Below are positions 20,100 through 28,898 of a stretch of 64,000 nucleotides of DNA, one piece after another. Below the pieces are notes generated by a model. It saw only the letters and a program-made list of their open reading frames with translations, was not told the origin of the DNA and did not search any database. This DNA is from Flavobacteriales bacterium (GTDB lineage Bacteria; Bacteroidota; Bacteroidia; Flavobacteriales_D; Crocinitomicaceae), in contig CANLIL010000007.1 in the NCBI GenBank assembly GCA_947491305.1, positions 1 to 64,000 of the forward strand, given 5' to 3'. Made by a program: the position numbers and the translations under genes. The number at the start of each line of letters is the position of its first letter. Positions within the stretch are counted from its first letter, which is position 1.

Positions 20100-21308
20100 A
20101 TGAAAAAGTCAATTCAAAAAACAACTATAATTGCTGGAGCCTTGATGGTTTCAGCAATTTCTTTTGCTCAAAAAAAGAATGAAACGAGCGCAGCAGTTGA
20201 ATTCAGAAACAACTACCAATCAAGTTTTGCTGCACAAGATTTTGACAAAGCAAAAAAAGCATTAATCGCTGCAAAAGGATTTATTGATTTAGCAGCTGAG
20301 CATGTTGAAACAAAAGATAGTCCTAAAACACTTTGGTTGAAAGGTGAAATCTACTCAAGTATTGTTATGCTAGGCATGCAAACAATCGATACAAATTTGG
20401 TTAAATTAGTAGGAAATGATGGGATAGATGTTGCTATTGCATCGTTCAAAAAAGGGTATTCTATTAGTGATAAATATGACGATGAAATTCGACAATCAGC
20501 TTATGGAAAACACGACATGATTGATCGAATGGCTGGTATGTTGTACAAAGGAAAAATGTTCAAAGAAGCTGCAGAAGCATATCAAACTGAGTACAAATTC
20601 TTTGATGCAGTTGGTGAAACAGATAGTACTTCTTTATTCAATTCTTCACTTTGTTTTGAAAATTCAAGTGAATACGGAAAAGCTGCACAAGGGTATGCTC
20701 AATTGGCTCGTTTAGGTTACAAACCAACAACTACTTATGCTTTAGCTTCAAGTAATTTCCGTAAAAACAAGCAAAATGCTGAAGCCAAAGAATTGATTAC
20801 TGAAGGACGTAAGAAATTCCCATTGGACAAAGAATTGTTGTTAGAAATGGTAAACTTTAGTATTGATGCTGGTGATGCTGCAGGCGCTGAGAATGCTTTA
20901 AACGAAGCAATTGCAACAGATCCAAACAACAAACAATTGCATTATACAATCGGTACAATTTACATTGACTTGAAGAAAAACGAAAAAGCTGAAGCAGCTT
21001 TGTTGAAAGCAATTGAAATTGATCCTAACTACACAGATGCATTATACCAATTAGGTGCACATTTAGTTTCTTGGGCAAGTGATATGAAAACACAAGCTAA
21101 CGCCTTAAAATTTGGCGATCCAAATTATGACAAAATGATAAAAACAGCGGATGAAACCTACACAAGAGCAATTAATCCCTTGGAAAAATACATCGCTAAA
21201 AATCCAACAGATAAAGACGTATTAACTATCTTATATCAATTGAATAGAAGTATTGGCAATACTGAAAAAGCAAAAGAATACAAAGCGAAAATCGACGCTT
21301 TAAAATAA
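20100..21308 (+). CDS. Secreted tetratricopeptide repeat protein
   Basis: Signal peptide; TPR-like repeats (AIATDPNNKQLHYTIGTIYIDLKKNEKAEAALLKAIEIDPNYTDALYQLG). Confidence 0.85.
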   Translation: MKKSIQKTTIIAGALMVSAISFAQKKNETSAAVEFRNNYQSSFAAQDFDKAKKALIAAKGFIDLAAEHVETKDSPKTLWLKGEIYSSIVMLGMQTIDTNLVKLVGNDGIDVAIASFKKGYSISDKYDDEIRQSAYGKHDMIDRMAGMLYKGKMFKEAAEAYQTEYKFFDAVGETDSTSLFNSSLCFENSSEYGKAAQGYAQLARLGYKPTTTYALASSNFRKNKQNAEAKELITEGRKKFPLDKELLLEMVNFSIDAGDAAGAENALNEAIATDPNNKQLHYTIGTIYIDLKKNEKAEAALLKAIEIDPNYTDALYQLGAHLVSWASDMKTQANALKFGDPNYDKMIKTADETYTRAINPLEKYIAKNPTDKDVLTILYQLNRSIGNTEKAKEYKAKIDALK

Positions 21309-21325
21309 TACAACAAACGTATTGA

Positions 21326-21356
21326 AAAGGTCATTCATCTGAATGGCCTTTTTTTT
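21326..21356 (+). terminator. Intrinsic terminator after TPR gene
   Basis: AAAGGTCATTCA-TC-TGAATGGCCTTT plus T-tract. Confidence 0.87.
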
Positions 21357-21367
21357 GTTTCAAACAC

Positions 21368-21396
21368 TTGTTTTTCAAGATTTTTTACTATCTTTG
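21368..21396 (+). promoter_or_regulatory. rpsA promoter (TTG-N18-TATCTTTG)
   Basis: -33 TTG at 21368-21370 and -7 TATCTTTG at 21389-21396. Confidence 0.7.
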
Positions 21397-21448
21397 CACC
21401 CTAAAAATAAGACTGTTACCCTAATTTTGACAGTTTAGTATTTATCTC

Positions 21449-21473
21449 TTTCGAGAAAACAGGGTGCTCGAAA
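21449..21473 (+). promoter_or_regulatory. Hairpin in rpsA 5' leader
   Basis: TTTCGAG-aaaacagggtg-CTCGAAA, 20 nt before ATG 21493. Confidence 0.45.
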
Positions 21474-21492
21474 TACAATTTTTAAAAGCCAG

Positions 21493-23298
21493 ATGGCAAA
21501 AAACACAAACTTGCAGGGATCTGCAGATTTCGACTGGGATGCATTAGCACTAGACGGATATTCAAAAATCCAACGTTCTGAGTTATCAGACAAATACGAA
21601 GTAACATTGACTTCAATCAACGAAAAAGAAGTTGTTGAAGGAACTGTTGTTATCGTTACAAAAAAAGAAGTAATCATTAACATTGGTTACAAATCTGAAG
21701 GAATTATTCCTGCGTCAGAATTTCGTTACAATCCAGAATTAAAAGCTGGTGATGTTGTTGACGTATTCGTTGAATGTCAAGAGGACAAAACAGGTCAATT
21801 AGTCGTTTCTCACAGAACAGCACGTATGCACAAAGCATGGTTGCGTGTGAATGATGTATTACGTACTGGTGAAGTAATCACTGGATTCGTGAAATGTCGT
21901 ACAAAAGGTGGTTTGATTGTTGACGTATTTGGAATTGAAGCATTCTTACCAGGATCTCAAATCGACGTTAAACCAATTCGTGATTACGATGTTTACGTTG
22001 GTAAAAACATGGAGTTCAAAGTGGTTAAAATCAACCAAGAATTCCGTAACGTTGTTGTTTCTCACAAAGCGCTTATTGAAGCTGAATTGGAAGAACAGAA
22101 AAAACAAATTATCTCAGGTCTTGAAAAAGGTCAAGTATTGGAAGGAACAGTTAAAAACATCACATCTTATGGTGTATTCATCGATTTAGGTGGTGTTGAT
22201 GGTTTAATTCACATTACAGATTTATCTTGGGGTCGTGTGAACCACCCAGAAGAAATCGTTGAATTGGATCAAAAATTAAATGTTGTTATCCTTGACTTTG
22301 ATGACGATAAAAAACGTATTGCTTTAGGCTTGAAACAATTACAACCTCATCCATGGGACGCTTTAAACACTGAATTAAATGTTGGTGATAAAGTTTCAGG
22401 AAAAGTTGTTGTAATGGCTGATTATGGTGCTTTCGTTGAAATCGCTGCAGGTGTAGAAGGATTGATTCACGTATCAGAAATGAGCTGGTCACAACATTTA
22501 CGTTCTGCGCAAGATTTCATGACTGTTGGAGACTCTGTTGAAGCAGTTATCTTAACGTTAGATCGTGAAGAGCGTAAAATGTCTTTAGGTATCAAACAAT
22601 TGATGCCAGATCCATGGGCTGATATCGAAGGTAAATATTCAGTTGCTTCTAAACACAATGCTAAAGTTCGTAACTTCACAAACTTTGGTGTATTTGTTGA
22701 ATTAGAAGAAGGAGTTGATGGATTGATTCACATTTCTGACCTTTCTTGGCAGAAAAAAATCAAACACCCATCTGAATTCTGTAAAGTTGGTGACGAAATG
22801 CAAGTAGTTGTATTAGAAATCGATCGTGAAAACAGAAGAATTTCTTTAGGTCACAAACAATTAGAAGAAAATCCATGGGATGTATTTGAAACTATCTTCG
22901 GAGAAGGTTCAATTCACCAAGGAACAATCATTGAAAACAAAGATAAATCTGGAATCGTTGCACTTCCATACGGTGTTGAAGGTATTTGCCCAGCAAAACA
23001 CTTACGTAAAGAAGACGGAACGAATGCTAAAGTAGAAGAAACTTTAGATTTCAAAGTTATCGAATTCAATAAAGAATCTAAGAAAATCGTTGTTTCTCAT
23101 ACACGTTTATTCGAAGAAGGAGAAGATAAACCAACTACAACTGCGAAAGCAACTGGTGGTAAAAAAGGTGGAAACGCTGGAGGTGGATCATCAACTTCAC
23201 AAGCGGTTAAAGCAATCAACCAAAACACAGAGAAATCTACGTTAGGTGATTTAGATGCTTTATCAGCATTGAAAGAAAAAATGGAAAAAGGAAAATAA
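21493..23298 (+). CDS. rpsA: 30S ribosomal protein S1
   Basis: Multiple S1 repeats (GVFIDLGGVDGLIHITDLSWGRVNHPEEIV...). Confidence 0.95.
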   Translation: MAKNTNLQGSADFDWDALALDGYSKIQRSELSDKYEVTLTSINEKEVVEGTVVIVTKKEVIINIGYKSEGIIPASEFRYNPELKAGDVVDVFVECQEDKTGQLVVSHRTARMHKAWLRVNDVLRTGEVITGFVKCRTKGGLIVDVFGIEAFLPGSQIDVKPIRDYDVYVGKNMEFKVVKINQEFRNVVVSHKALIEAELEEQKKQIISGLEKGQVLEGTVKNITSYGVFIDLGGVDGLIHITDLSWGRVNHPEEIVELDQKLNVVILDFDDDKKRIALGLKQLQPHPWDALNTELNVGDKVSGKVVVMADYGAFVEIAAGVEGLIHVSEMSWSQHLRSAQDFMTVGDSVEAVILTLDREERKMSLGIKQLMPDPWADIEGKYSVASKHNAKVRNFTNFGVFVELEEGVDGLIHISDLSWQKKIKHPSEFCKVGDEMQVVVLEIDRENRRISLGHKQLEENPWDVFETIFGEGSIHQGTIIENKDKSGIVALPYGVEGICPAKHLRKEDGTNAKVEETLDFKVIEFNKESKKIVVSHTRLFEEGEDKPTTTAKATGGKKGGNAGGGSSTSQAVKAINQNTEKSTLGDLDALSALKEKMEKGK

Positions 23299-23315
23299 TC
23301 TATTTTCAATCAATT

Positions 23316-23348
23316 GAAAAACCAGCTTAGAAATAAGCTGGTTTTTTT
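23316..23348 (+). terminator. Intrinsic terminator of rpsA
   Basis: AAAACCAGCTTA-GAAA-TAAGCTGGTTTTTTT. Confidence 0.9.
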
Positions 23349-23385
23349 GTGTTATTACGTTCTGAAAATCCTTTTGACGTTGGAT

Positions 23386-23413
23386 TTCTTTACAATATTG
23401 CAATGTTGTAAAT
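23386..23413. repeat. 28-bp palindromic repeat, copy 1
   Basis: ttcTTTACAATATTGCAATGTTGTAAAt; 24-bp palindrome with one mismatched pair. Confidence 0.85.
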
Positions 23414-23499
23414 GAGAAGATTATCAGAATAATAATAACCTAAATAAATAAAGGATGTATTTCAAAGAATTTACATCTGAAACACTTGATATCACTAAC

Positions 23500-23527
23500 T
23501 TCTTTACAATATTGCAATGTTGTAAAT
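23500..23527. repeat. 28-bp palindromic repeat, copy 2
   Basis: Identical 28-mer to copy 1, 114 bp downstream, same orientation. Confidence 0.85.
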
Positions 23528-23538
23528 TTTTCAAAAAA

Positions 23539-26500
23539 TCAGTCCAACAATAGCAACAAATCTTCTTTCCCCAACATTTTTGAAGATTTCAAATCTACCT
23601 TAATTAAGTCATCAATCATTTCTTTCTTACTTTCCTGCAATAGCAAGATCTTTTCTTCAATCGTATCTGGACAAATCAAGCGTACAGCAATCACTTTACG
23701 TTTCTGTCCAATGCGGTAAGAACGATCAATTGCTTGATTTTCAACAGCCGGGTTCCACCAAGGGTCAATAATGTAAACATAATCAGCCTCTGTTAAATTC
23801 AATCCTACTCCACCCGCTTTTAAACTGATCAAGAAAACACGAATTGATTCATTTTCTTGAAAATTACGAACAACCTCTTCTCTATTTTTAGTTTTACCAG
23901 TCAAGTACTCAAAAGGAATGCCTAACAAAATCAAGCGCTCTTTAATCAAATCCAACATGCCAACAAATTGAGAGAAAATCAATAGTTTGTGATTCATAAC
24001 TTGTTCAGAAACTTGTTCTATTAAAATATCAATTTTCGCCGATTCATTACCGTAAAATCCTTCATCGTTTAACAATGCAGGAGAATTACAGATTTGTCTT
24101 AATTTTGTCAAACCCTGTAAAACATGCATACTTTGATTCAATAATTCTTCTTTTTTACTTTTTTCTAAGTATAATTTAAATTCATTTTTGTAAGAATCAT
24201 AAACAGCGCGTTGCTCCTTACCCATTTCGCAAAACAGAACAATTTCTGTTTTTTCAGGTAACTCAGATGCTACTTGTTTTTTAGTTCTTCTCAACAAAAA
24301 AGGGTGTATTTTCCGCTGTAATTCTTTAGCACGTAAGCCATCTTTAAATTTATCAATTGGAATGGCGTAATTGTCCTTAAAACGTTGCTGCGTTCCTAAG
24401 CTTCCGGGATTTAAAAACGAAAATTGGGCAAATAAATCATACGTATTGTTTTCAACAGGGGTTCCTGTCAATACCAATCTATTTCTTGCTTGTAATAGTC
24501 GAACTGATTTATAACGCTTCGACATTGGATTTTTTATTGCTTGTGATTCATCTAAAATTATATAATCAAAGTCAACTGATTTTAAGAAGTTTACGTCTGA
24601 TAATAATGTTCCATAAGTTGTGAATACGATATCAAATTTCTTAAAGAAATCTTTATCTTTTTTTCGTTCATTCCCATAATTCATATGGAATTTCAACGAA
24701 GGCGCAAACTTTTCTAATTCGCTTTTCCAATTAAACAACAAGGAAGTTGGCAAAACAATTAAATGTGTTTTTTTGCCATTTTTAGCTTTTAAGGATAAGA
24801 TAAAAGCAATGATTTGGATAGTTTTGCCTAAACCCATATCGTCGGCTAAACAACCACCAAAATTGAAAGAATCTAAAAAATGTAACCAATTTAACCCTTC
24901 TTTTTGGTAATCTCTTAATTCAGTTTTTAATCCTTTTGGTACATTGATTTGCTCAATGGATTGAAAAGAATCAAATTTCTGTTGGTACATCGCCAATTCT
25001 TTCGTAACATCTGAAGGCAACACTTCATCTTTGAACAATTCTTCAATCATTGAAAAATGAAGTTTTGACGTGCGCATAGTTGTGTCGTGAATTTCACTTG
25101 ACCTGAAAAATGCTGCAAATTTCTCCAACCATTCTTTCGGCATCAATCCCAAACGTCCATCACCTAAGCGAACGTAATTTGACTGATTGACAACTGAACG
25201 TTGAATTTCTTTCAAGCGAACAACTTCATCTCCAAAACTAACTTTCAACGCTGTATCGAACCAATCAATTCCAGAAGAAACAGCTAATGAAACAGCCATT
25301 TTTGAGGGATGATAAGCATTGTTTTTTATTGTATTGAATCCTAAAATTTCAACGCCATCTTGTTGCCATTGTTCAAAGACATTTAAAAACCATTGATCAT
25401 CTAAAAATACCGCTTTATTGAGGTAAAAATAATCGAATTGTTCTTGTTCTTCGAAATTTGGGTGTTTATCTTGAATTGCAATTAAAAAACGGATTTCTAA
25501 ATCATCATCGCGTTTAATTTCATACGGTTGACCCAATGCATCTAGTAAATAAATTCGTTTTTTTGAGCGAACGGGTACTTCAATTGCTCCATATTGCATC
25601 ACCGGCGTAATCAAAACAAAAGAATCAGATTCTGATAAATAAACTTTTTTTACAGGCAGCTCGTCTCCAAAGAAATCTTCGTATTGTTGCGGTGTAGCAG
25701 TTTGCAAAAAAGTATAATCAATCGTTAATTTATCTTCTAACTGAATCAAAATAGCGGCTTGAAATGCAGGAAATTTATCTTGATGTATTAATAATTTATG
25801 TTGTTGCTTTTTGAAAAAGGTTATTGCTTTTAAAACGGCTTCATCTGCACAATAAATTAACTCATTTTCAACACGAACAAAAGATGAATACACTAATTTT
25901 AGTGCTGAGAAACTTTTTAAAACACTATCAACAAATAACTTAGGTGTTATTTCATAAAAATTTTCTTTTTGAATGATTTTTAAATGAAACTCAAATATTC
26001 CTTTTTTCAGTTGCACCTCTTCTAAGCCTTGAACAGTGCATTTATCTGATTGCTTAGCATTGGGGCAATAAACAGAAAATTCAGAACTATTGCGAACAAT
26101 TTCAGTCAAAGCCAAATGTTCATCTGTAGTTTTTCGATTTGGCGTAAAATTTGGAGACGATTGAAAAACGCCAATCGCAGCATAAAACTTCAAGGCTACA
26201 GGATCGTCGCACGTGAAAATAAACTGTCGCGCGTCTTCCAATTTTAAAGGATTTTTAATGCGCCCTTCTTTTGTTAAAAAAGCACTGTAAAGACTTATGT
26301 GAAAATCGTTAGCATAACGTGCTTCTTCAAAAACGATGCAATAATCTTTCGGCAAGCCTTCTTGAAAGGAAAACTCAAAAGGTTGTTTATCTGAAGCAAT
26401 TAACTGTTTACTGAATTTATCTATGGTTGGTTCGTTTACTGGAATCAAACCTGTAATCAAACTTTTAATTTTTATTTCTTTATTATCGAACTGAATTTCA

Positions 26501-27210
26501 AAATAATCTTCTAAATTTTCGGTAGAAGATAGTCCATAATCACCTGCAAATGCTTGTAAAAATGTTTGTCGGGCTTTTGAATCAAAAAATGGGCGAAGTA
26601 CACGATCGTCTTTCAACAGGTACATTGCTTTTTCTTGATGTTTACACAAATGCGTTTTCAAATCTTCACATTGACACTCAAGGACAAGGTCGCCTGCTTC
26701 AAAACTCACATGTACAATTTCTCGTTCGTAATAAGATCTTGAAACGACCAACACAGCTTCATTTAAGCGTAATTCCTCAATGTAAGCACTTAAATTATAA
26801 CTTGGTGAATCATTTAAATGATTGAAAATAAAATCATTTGTTAAAGCTTTAAAATCAAAGGAAGGAAATAAAAAAGTGGTTGGATGTCCTGATCGTTTTT
26901 CTTGAGCCAACACATCTTCTTGCAACAATTGCATTTCTTTTTTGTACAAAAGCGTGTGCGCTGCATTTAAAACAGCTAAAATATGTTCGCAAACTTTTGA
27001 TTGATTCTTGGAGCACGTGCAAGCCGTTGAATGAATTACACCTTGAAAGATGACAACATTTATTTTGTAATAACTTAATGCCTTAACGTTTGCAGTAATT
27101 CCAAGTTTTCCAACGACTAAATTTTCCACCTCACATTCTTTCATTTTTGCTTTTAACAGCTGATTGGAATTGGCTTCAATGTACAATTTAAATACGTCGT
27201 TTTTTATCAT
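23539..27210 (-). CDS. SNF2-family DEAD/DEAH helicase with SWIM-type zinc finger
   Basis: CTCSKNQSKVCEHIL; ADDMGLGKTIQIIAFI; DESQAIKN; LVLTGTPVENN; DPWWNPAVENQAIDRSYRIGQ. Confidence 0.92.
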   Translation of the reverse strand: MIKNDVFKLYIEANSNQLLKAKMKECEVENLVVGKLGITANVKALSYYKINVVIFQGVIHSTACTCSKNQSKVCEHILAVLNAAHTLLYKKEMQLLQEDVLAQEKRSGHPTTFLFPSFDFKALTNDFIFNHLNDSPSYNLSAYIEELRLNEAVLVVSRSYYEREIVHVSFEAGDLVLECQCEDLKTHLCKHQEKAMYLLKDDRVLRPFFDSKARQTFLQAFAGDYGLSSTENLEDYFEIQFDNKEIKIKSLITGLIPVNEPTIDKFSKQLIASDKQPFEFSFQEGLPKDYCIVFEEARYANDFHISLYSAFLTKEGRIKNPLKLEDARQFIFTCDDPVALKFYAAIGVFQSSPNFTPNRKTTDEHLALTEIVRNSSEFSVYCPNAKQSDKCTVQGLEEVQLKKGIFEFHLKIIQKENFYEITPKLFVDSVLKSFSALKLVYSSFVRVENELIYCADEAVLKAITFFKKQQHKLLIHQDKFPAFQAAILIQLEDKLTIDYTFLQTATPQQYEDFFGDELPVKKVYLSESDSFVLITPVMQYGAIEVPVRSKKRIYLLDALGQPYEIKRDDDLEIRFLIAIQDKHPNFEEQEQFDYFYLNKAVFLDDQWFLNVFEQWQQDGVEILGFNTIKNNAYHPSKMAVSLAVSSGIDWFDTALKVSFGDEVVRLKEIQRSVVNQSNYVRLGDGRLGLMPKEWLEKFAAFFRSSEIHDTTMRTSKLHFSMIEELFKDEVLPSDVTKELAMYQQKFDSFQSIEQINVPKGLKTELRDYQKEGLNWLHFLDSFNFGGCLADDMGLGKTIQIIAFILSLKAKNGKKTHLIVLPTSLLFNWKSELEKFAPSLKFHMNYGNERKKDKDFFKKFDIVFTTYGTLLSDVNFLKSVDFDYIILDESQAIKNPMSKRYKSVRLLQARNRLVLTGTPVENNTYDLFAQFSFLNPGSLGTQQRFKDNYAIPIDKFKDGLRAKELQRKIHPFLLRRTKKQVASELPEKTEIVLFCEMGKEQRAVYDSYKNEFKLYLEKSKKEELLNQSMHVLQGLTKLRQICNSPALLNDEGFYGNESAKIDILIEQVSEQVMNHKLLIFSQFVGMLDLIKERLILLGIPFEYLTGKTKNREEVVRNFQENESIRVFLISLKAGGVGLNLTEADYVYIIDPWWNPAVENQAIDRSYRIGQKRKVIAVRLICPDTIEEKILLLQESKKEMIDDLIKVDLKSSKMLGKEDLLLLLD

Positions 27211-27261
27211 TTTAAGTGAGCATTGCTGCTAATTATTGTGCGATTAATAGAAATTTAAGGG

Positions 27262-27293
27262 TAAAAAAAATCCTGAGTGTTAGCTCAGGATTT
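27262..27293 (-). terminator. Intrinsic terminator downstream of BtuG-like gene
   Basis: AAATCCTGAG-TGTTAG-CTCAGGATTT, A-run on plus strand = U-tract on minus. Confidence 0.87.
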
Positions 27294-27311
27294 AAAGTTA
27301 AGGATTTAAAC

Positions 27312-28586
27312 TTACTCAACAATTAATTTAATGGTTGAACTAGCCGGTGACGCAACAAATTTGATGAAATATGTTCCTTGTTCAAGCGCGCTAACGTCCA
27401 TTGTAGTTTTTAAATTCATGTTTGTTGTTAATACAACTTGTCCTAAGTTATTCAAAACGTGAAGTTCGCCAGTGTAATTTCCTGAAACGGTTGTTTTACC
27501 AGCAGTTGGATTTGGCATTACTTTAAAATCAGTTGTTAAATCAGTAACTCCTAAAGTCGAACGAACATCAAAAACGATTGTTCCTGGCGCAACACCTGCA
27601 TCGAAATTTGTCACTTCATTATTGGATTGATCATACACATAAACTTTTCCATAAGTTGTATAATCGGTGTTACTTGCATACAATAAATTATTCGTTTCGT
27701 CTTCTGCTAATTCATAGTATGACATCGCCAAGTTAGCAACTGGTCCAACATTACTCATTGTCAACACATTCCATTCATTAACGGAAATGTCATAAGCAAT
27801 TTGATAGGAAATATTTCCATCTCTTAAACAAGATGTTCCGCAACCTGTACTTGCCAACGAAAGATTTTCTGTGATTACTGAGTTATTCGATAAATCAATT
27901 CTTGAAATAGATGAACCTGACCAATCTTTGTTATTTACTGCAACAATGTAATTTCCAATTTTAACTAAATTGTCCGGGTTTTTTCCATTTACACCTAAAT
28001 CAACTTCATTACCATAAGTCAAGTTTGTTAAATTCAACGAACCAATCAATCCTTTTTCATTTCCCCATTCAAAACCATTATTCACAGCGATGTATGCTGT
28101 TGAACCATCGATTACAATATTTTGAGTTGCCCATTTTGGACCAGCAACAGAATCAATTGCTGCAATTAAAGATAAATCAGTTGTGTTGTAAATGTGTAAA
28201 TACGAATTAAACGTTGACAAGTATTCCCCTCTTGTCGCCACTAATTTATTTTGATACACGCCTAAATTACGTACACCTGGACAAGCTACATCAGCAACAA
28301 ATTGATTCGTTAATTTACTATATTTTAAAATTTTTGAATCAGCCGCAACATAAAAATAATCTCCTGAAATGACTAAATCAGAAGCAAAACGCATGTTTTC
28401 TAGTGTGTCTAACACTGAATAAACTTGAGTTTGAGGATTGTAAGTTCCTAATGTAACCGGAACAATTTGTGTGTTAGTAACGTAATCAAAATTACCTTCA
28501 TTTAACACGTAAACTTGATGCACATACGATTGTGCTTGCGCCATTGCTGACATCCCTAATACAAGGGAAAAAATTACCTTTTTCAT
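27312..28586 (-). CDS. BtuG-like/DUF5074-type (YncE-like) beta-propeller with T9SS type A C-terminal sorting domain
   Basis: Signal peptide; VYVLNEGNFDY...PVTLGTYNPQT propeller-like repeats; C-term VMPNPTAGKTTVSG...LEQGTYFIKFV; directly downstream of a cobalamin riboswitch and adjacent to a TonB receptor. Confidence 0.75.
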   Translation of the reverse strand: MKKVIFSLVLGMSAMAQAQSYVHQVYVLNEGNFDYVTNTQIVPVTLGTYNPQTQVYSVLDTLENMRFASDLVISGDYFYVAADSKILKYSKLTNQFVADVACPGVRNLGVYQNKLVATRGEYLSTFNSYLHIYNTTDLSLIAAIDSVAGPKWATQNIVIDGSTAYIAVNNGFEWGNEKGLIGSLNLTNLTYGNEVDLGVNGKNPDNLVKIGNYIVAVNNKDWSGSSISRIDLSNNSVITENLSLASTGCGTSCLRDGNISYQIAYDISVNEWNVLTMSNVGPVANLAMSYYELAEDETNNLLYASNTDYTTYGKVYVYDQSNNEVTNFDAGVAPGTIVFDVRSTLGVTDLTTDFKVMPNPTAGKTTVSGNYTGELHVLNNLGQVVLTTNMNLKTTMDVSALEQGTYFIKFVASPASSTIKLIVE

Positions 28587-28631
28587 CTTTTTTGTTTTTT
28601 AAAGATTAATAAACTTAAAAACAAGAAGCAT

Positions 28632-28675
28632 GAAAAAAGAAGGACAAGTCCGTTGGGGAAAACGGCTTGAGTCCG
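28632..28675 (-). terminator. Riboswitch expression-platform terminator
   Basis: Minus strand GGACtcAAGcCGTT-ttcccc-AACGgaCTTGTCC then TTCTTTTTTC, between aptamer and ATG 28586. Confidence 0.7.
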
Positions 28676-28699
28676 ACTTTAATCTGAAGTCTTCTCTCT

Positions 28700-28857
28700 A
28701 GTTTTAGGCAAGTATTCTGACTCATACCAACTCAGCTTTGCCTTCCCGATTGCTCAGTGACATATATTAAGCCAATTTAACGGTATTTACAGCTGCAGTT
28801 ACAGTTTCGGATTTACACCGAATTCCTTTTTAATGCAAAAATTGCTACCTAAAACCA
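28700..28857 (-). promoter_or_regulatory. Cobalamin (B12) riboswitch aptamer
   Basis: Minus strand GGTTTTAGG (P1)...GAATTCGGTGTAAATCCGAAACTGTAACTGCAGCTGTAA...GTCACTGAGCAATCGGGAAGGC...GAGTCAGAATACTTGCCTAAAACT (P1'). Confidence 0.93.
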
Positions 28858-28860
28858 GGG

Positions 28861-28868
28861 CAAAGGTA
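28861..28868 (-). promoter_or_regulatory. -7 element TACCTTTG directly upstream of riboswitch P1
   Basis: Minus-strand TACCTTTG matches TAnnTTTG; predicted TSS falls at about 28857, the start of P1. Confidence 0.55.
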
Positions 28869-28898
28869 AACAAATTAACTAGGAAAGCATCACTTTAA

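Noticed and set aside
23539-27210. SNF2 helicase with SWIM domain as a phage-defence system component
   Set aside because: Stand-alone gene between convergent rpsA and a B12 locus, with no partner defence genes; this architecture is common as a chromosomal helicase in Bacteroidota.
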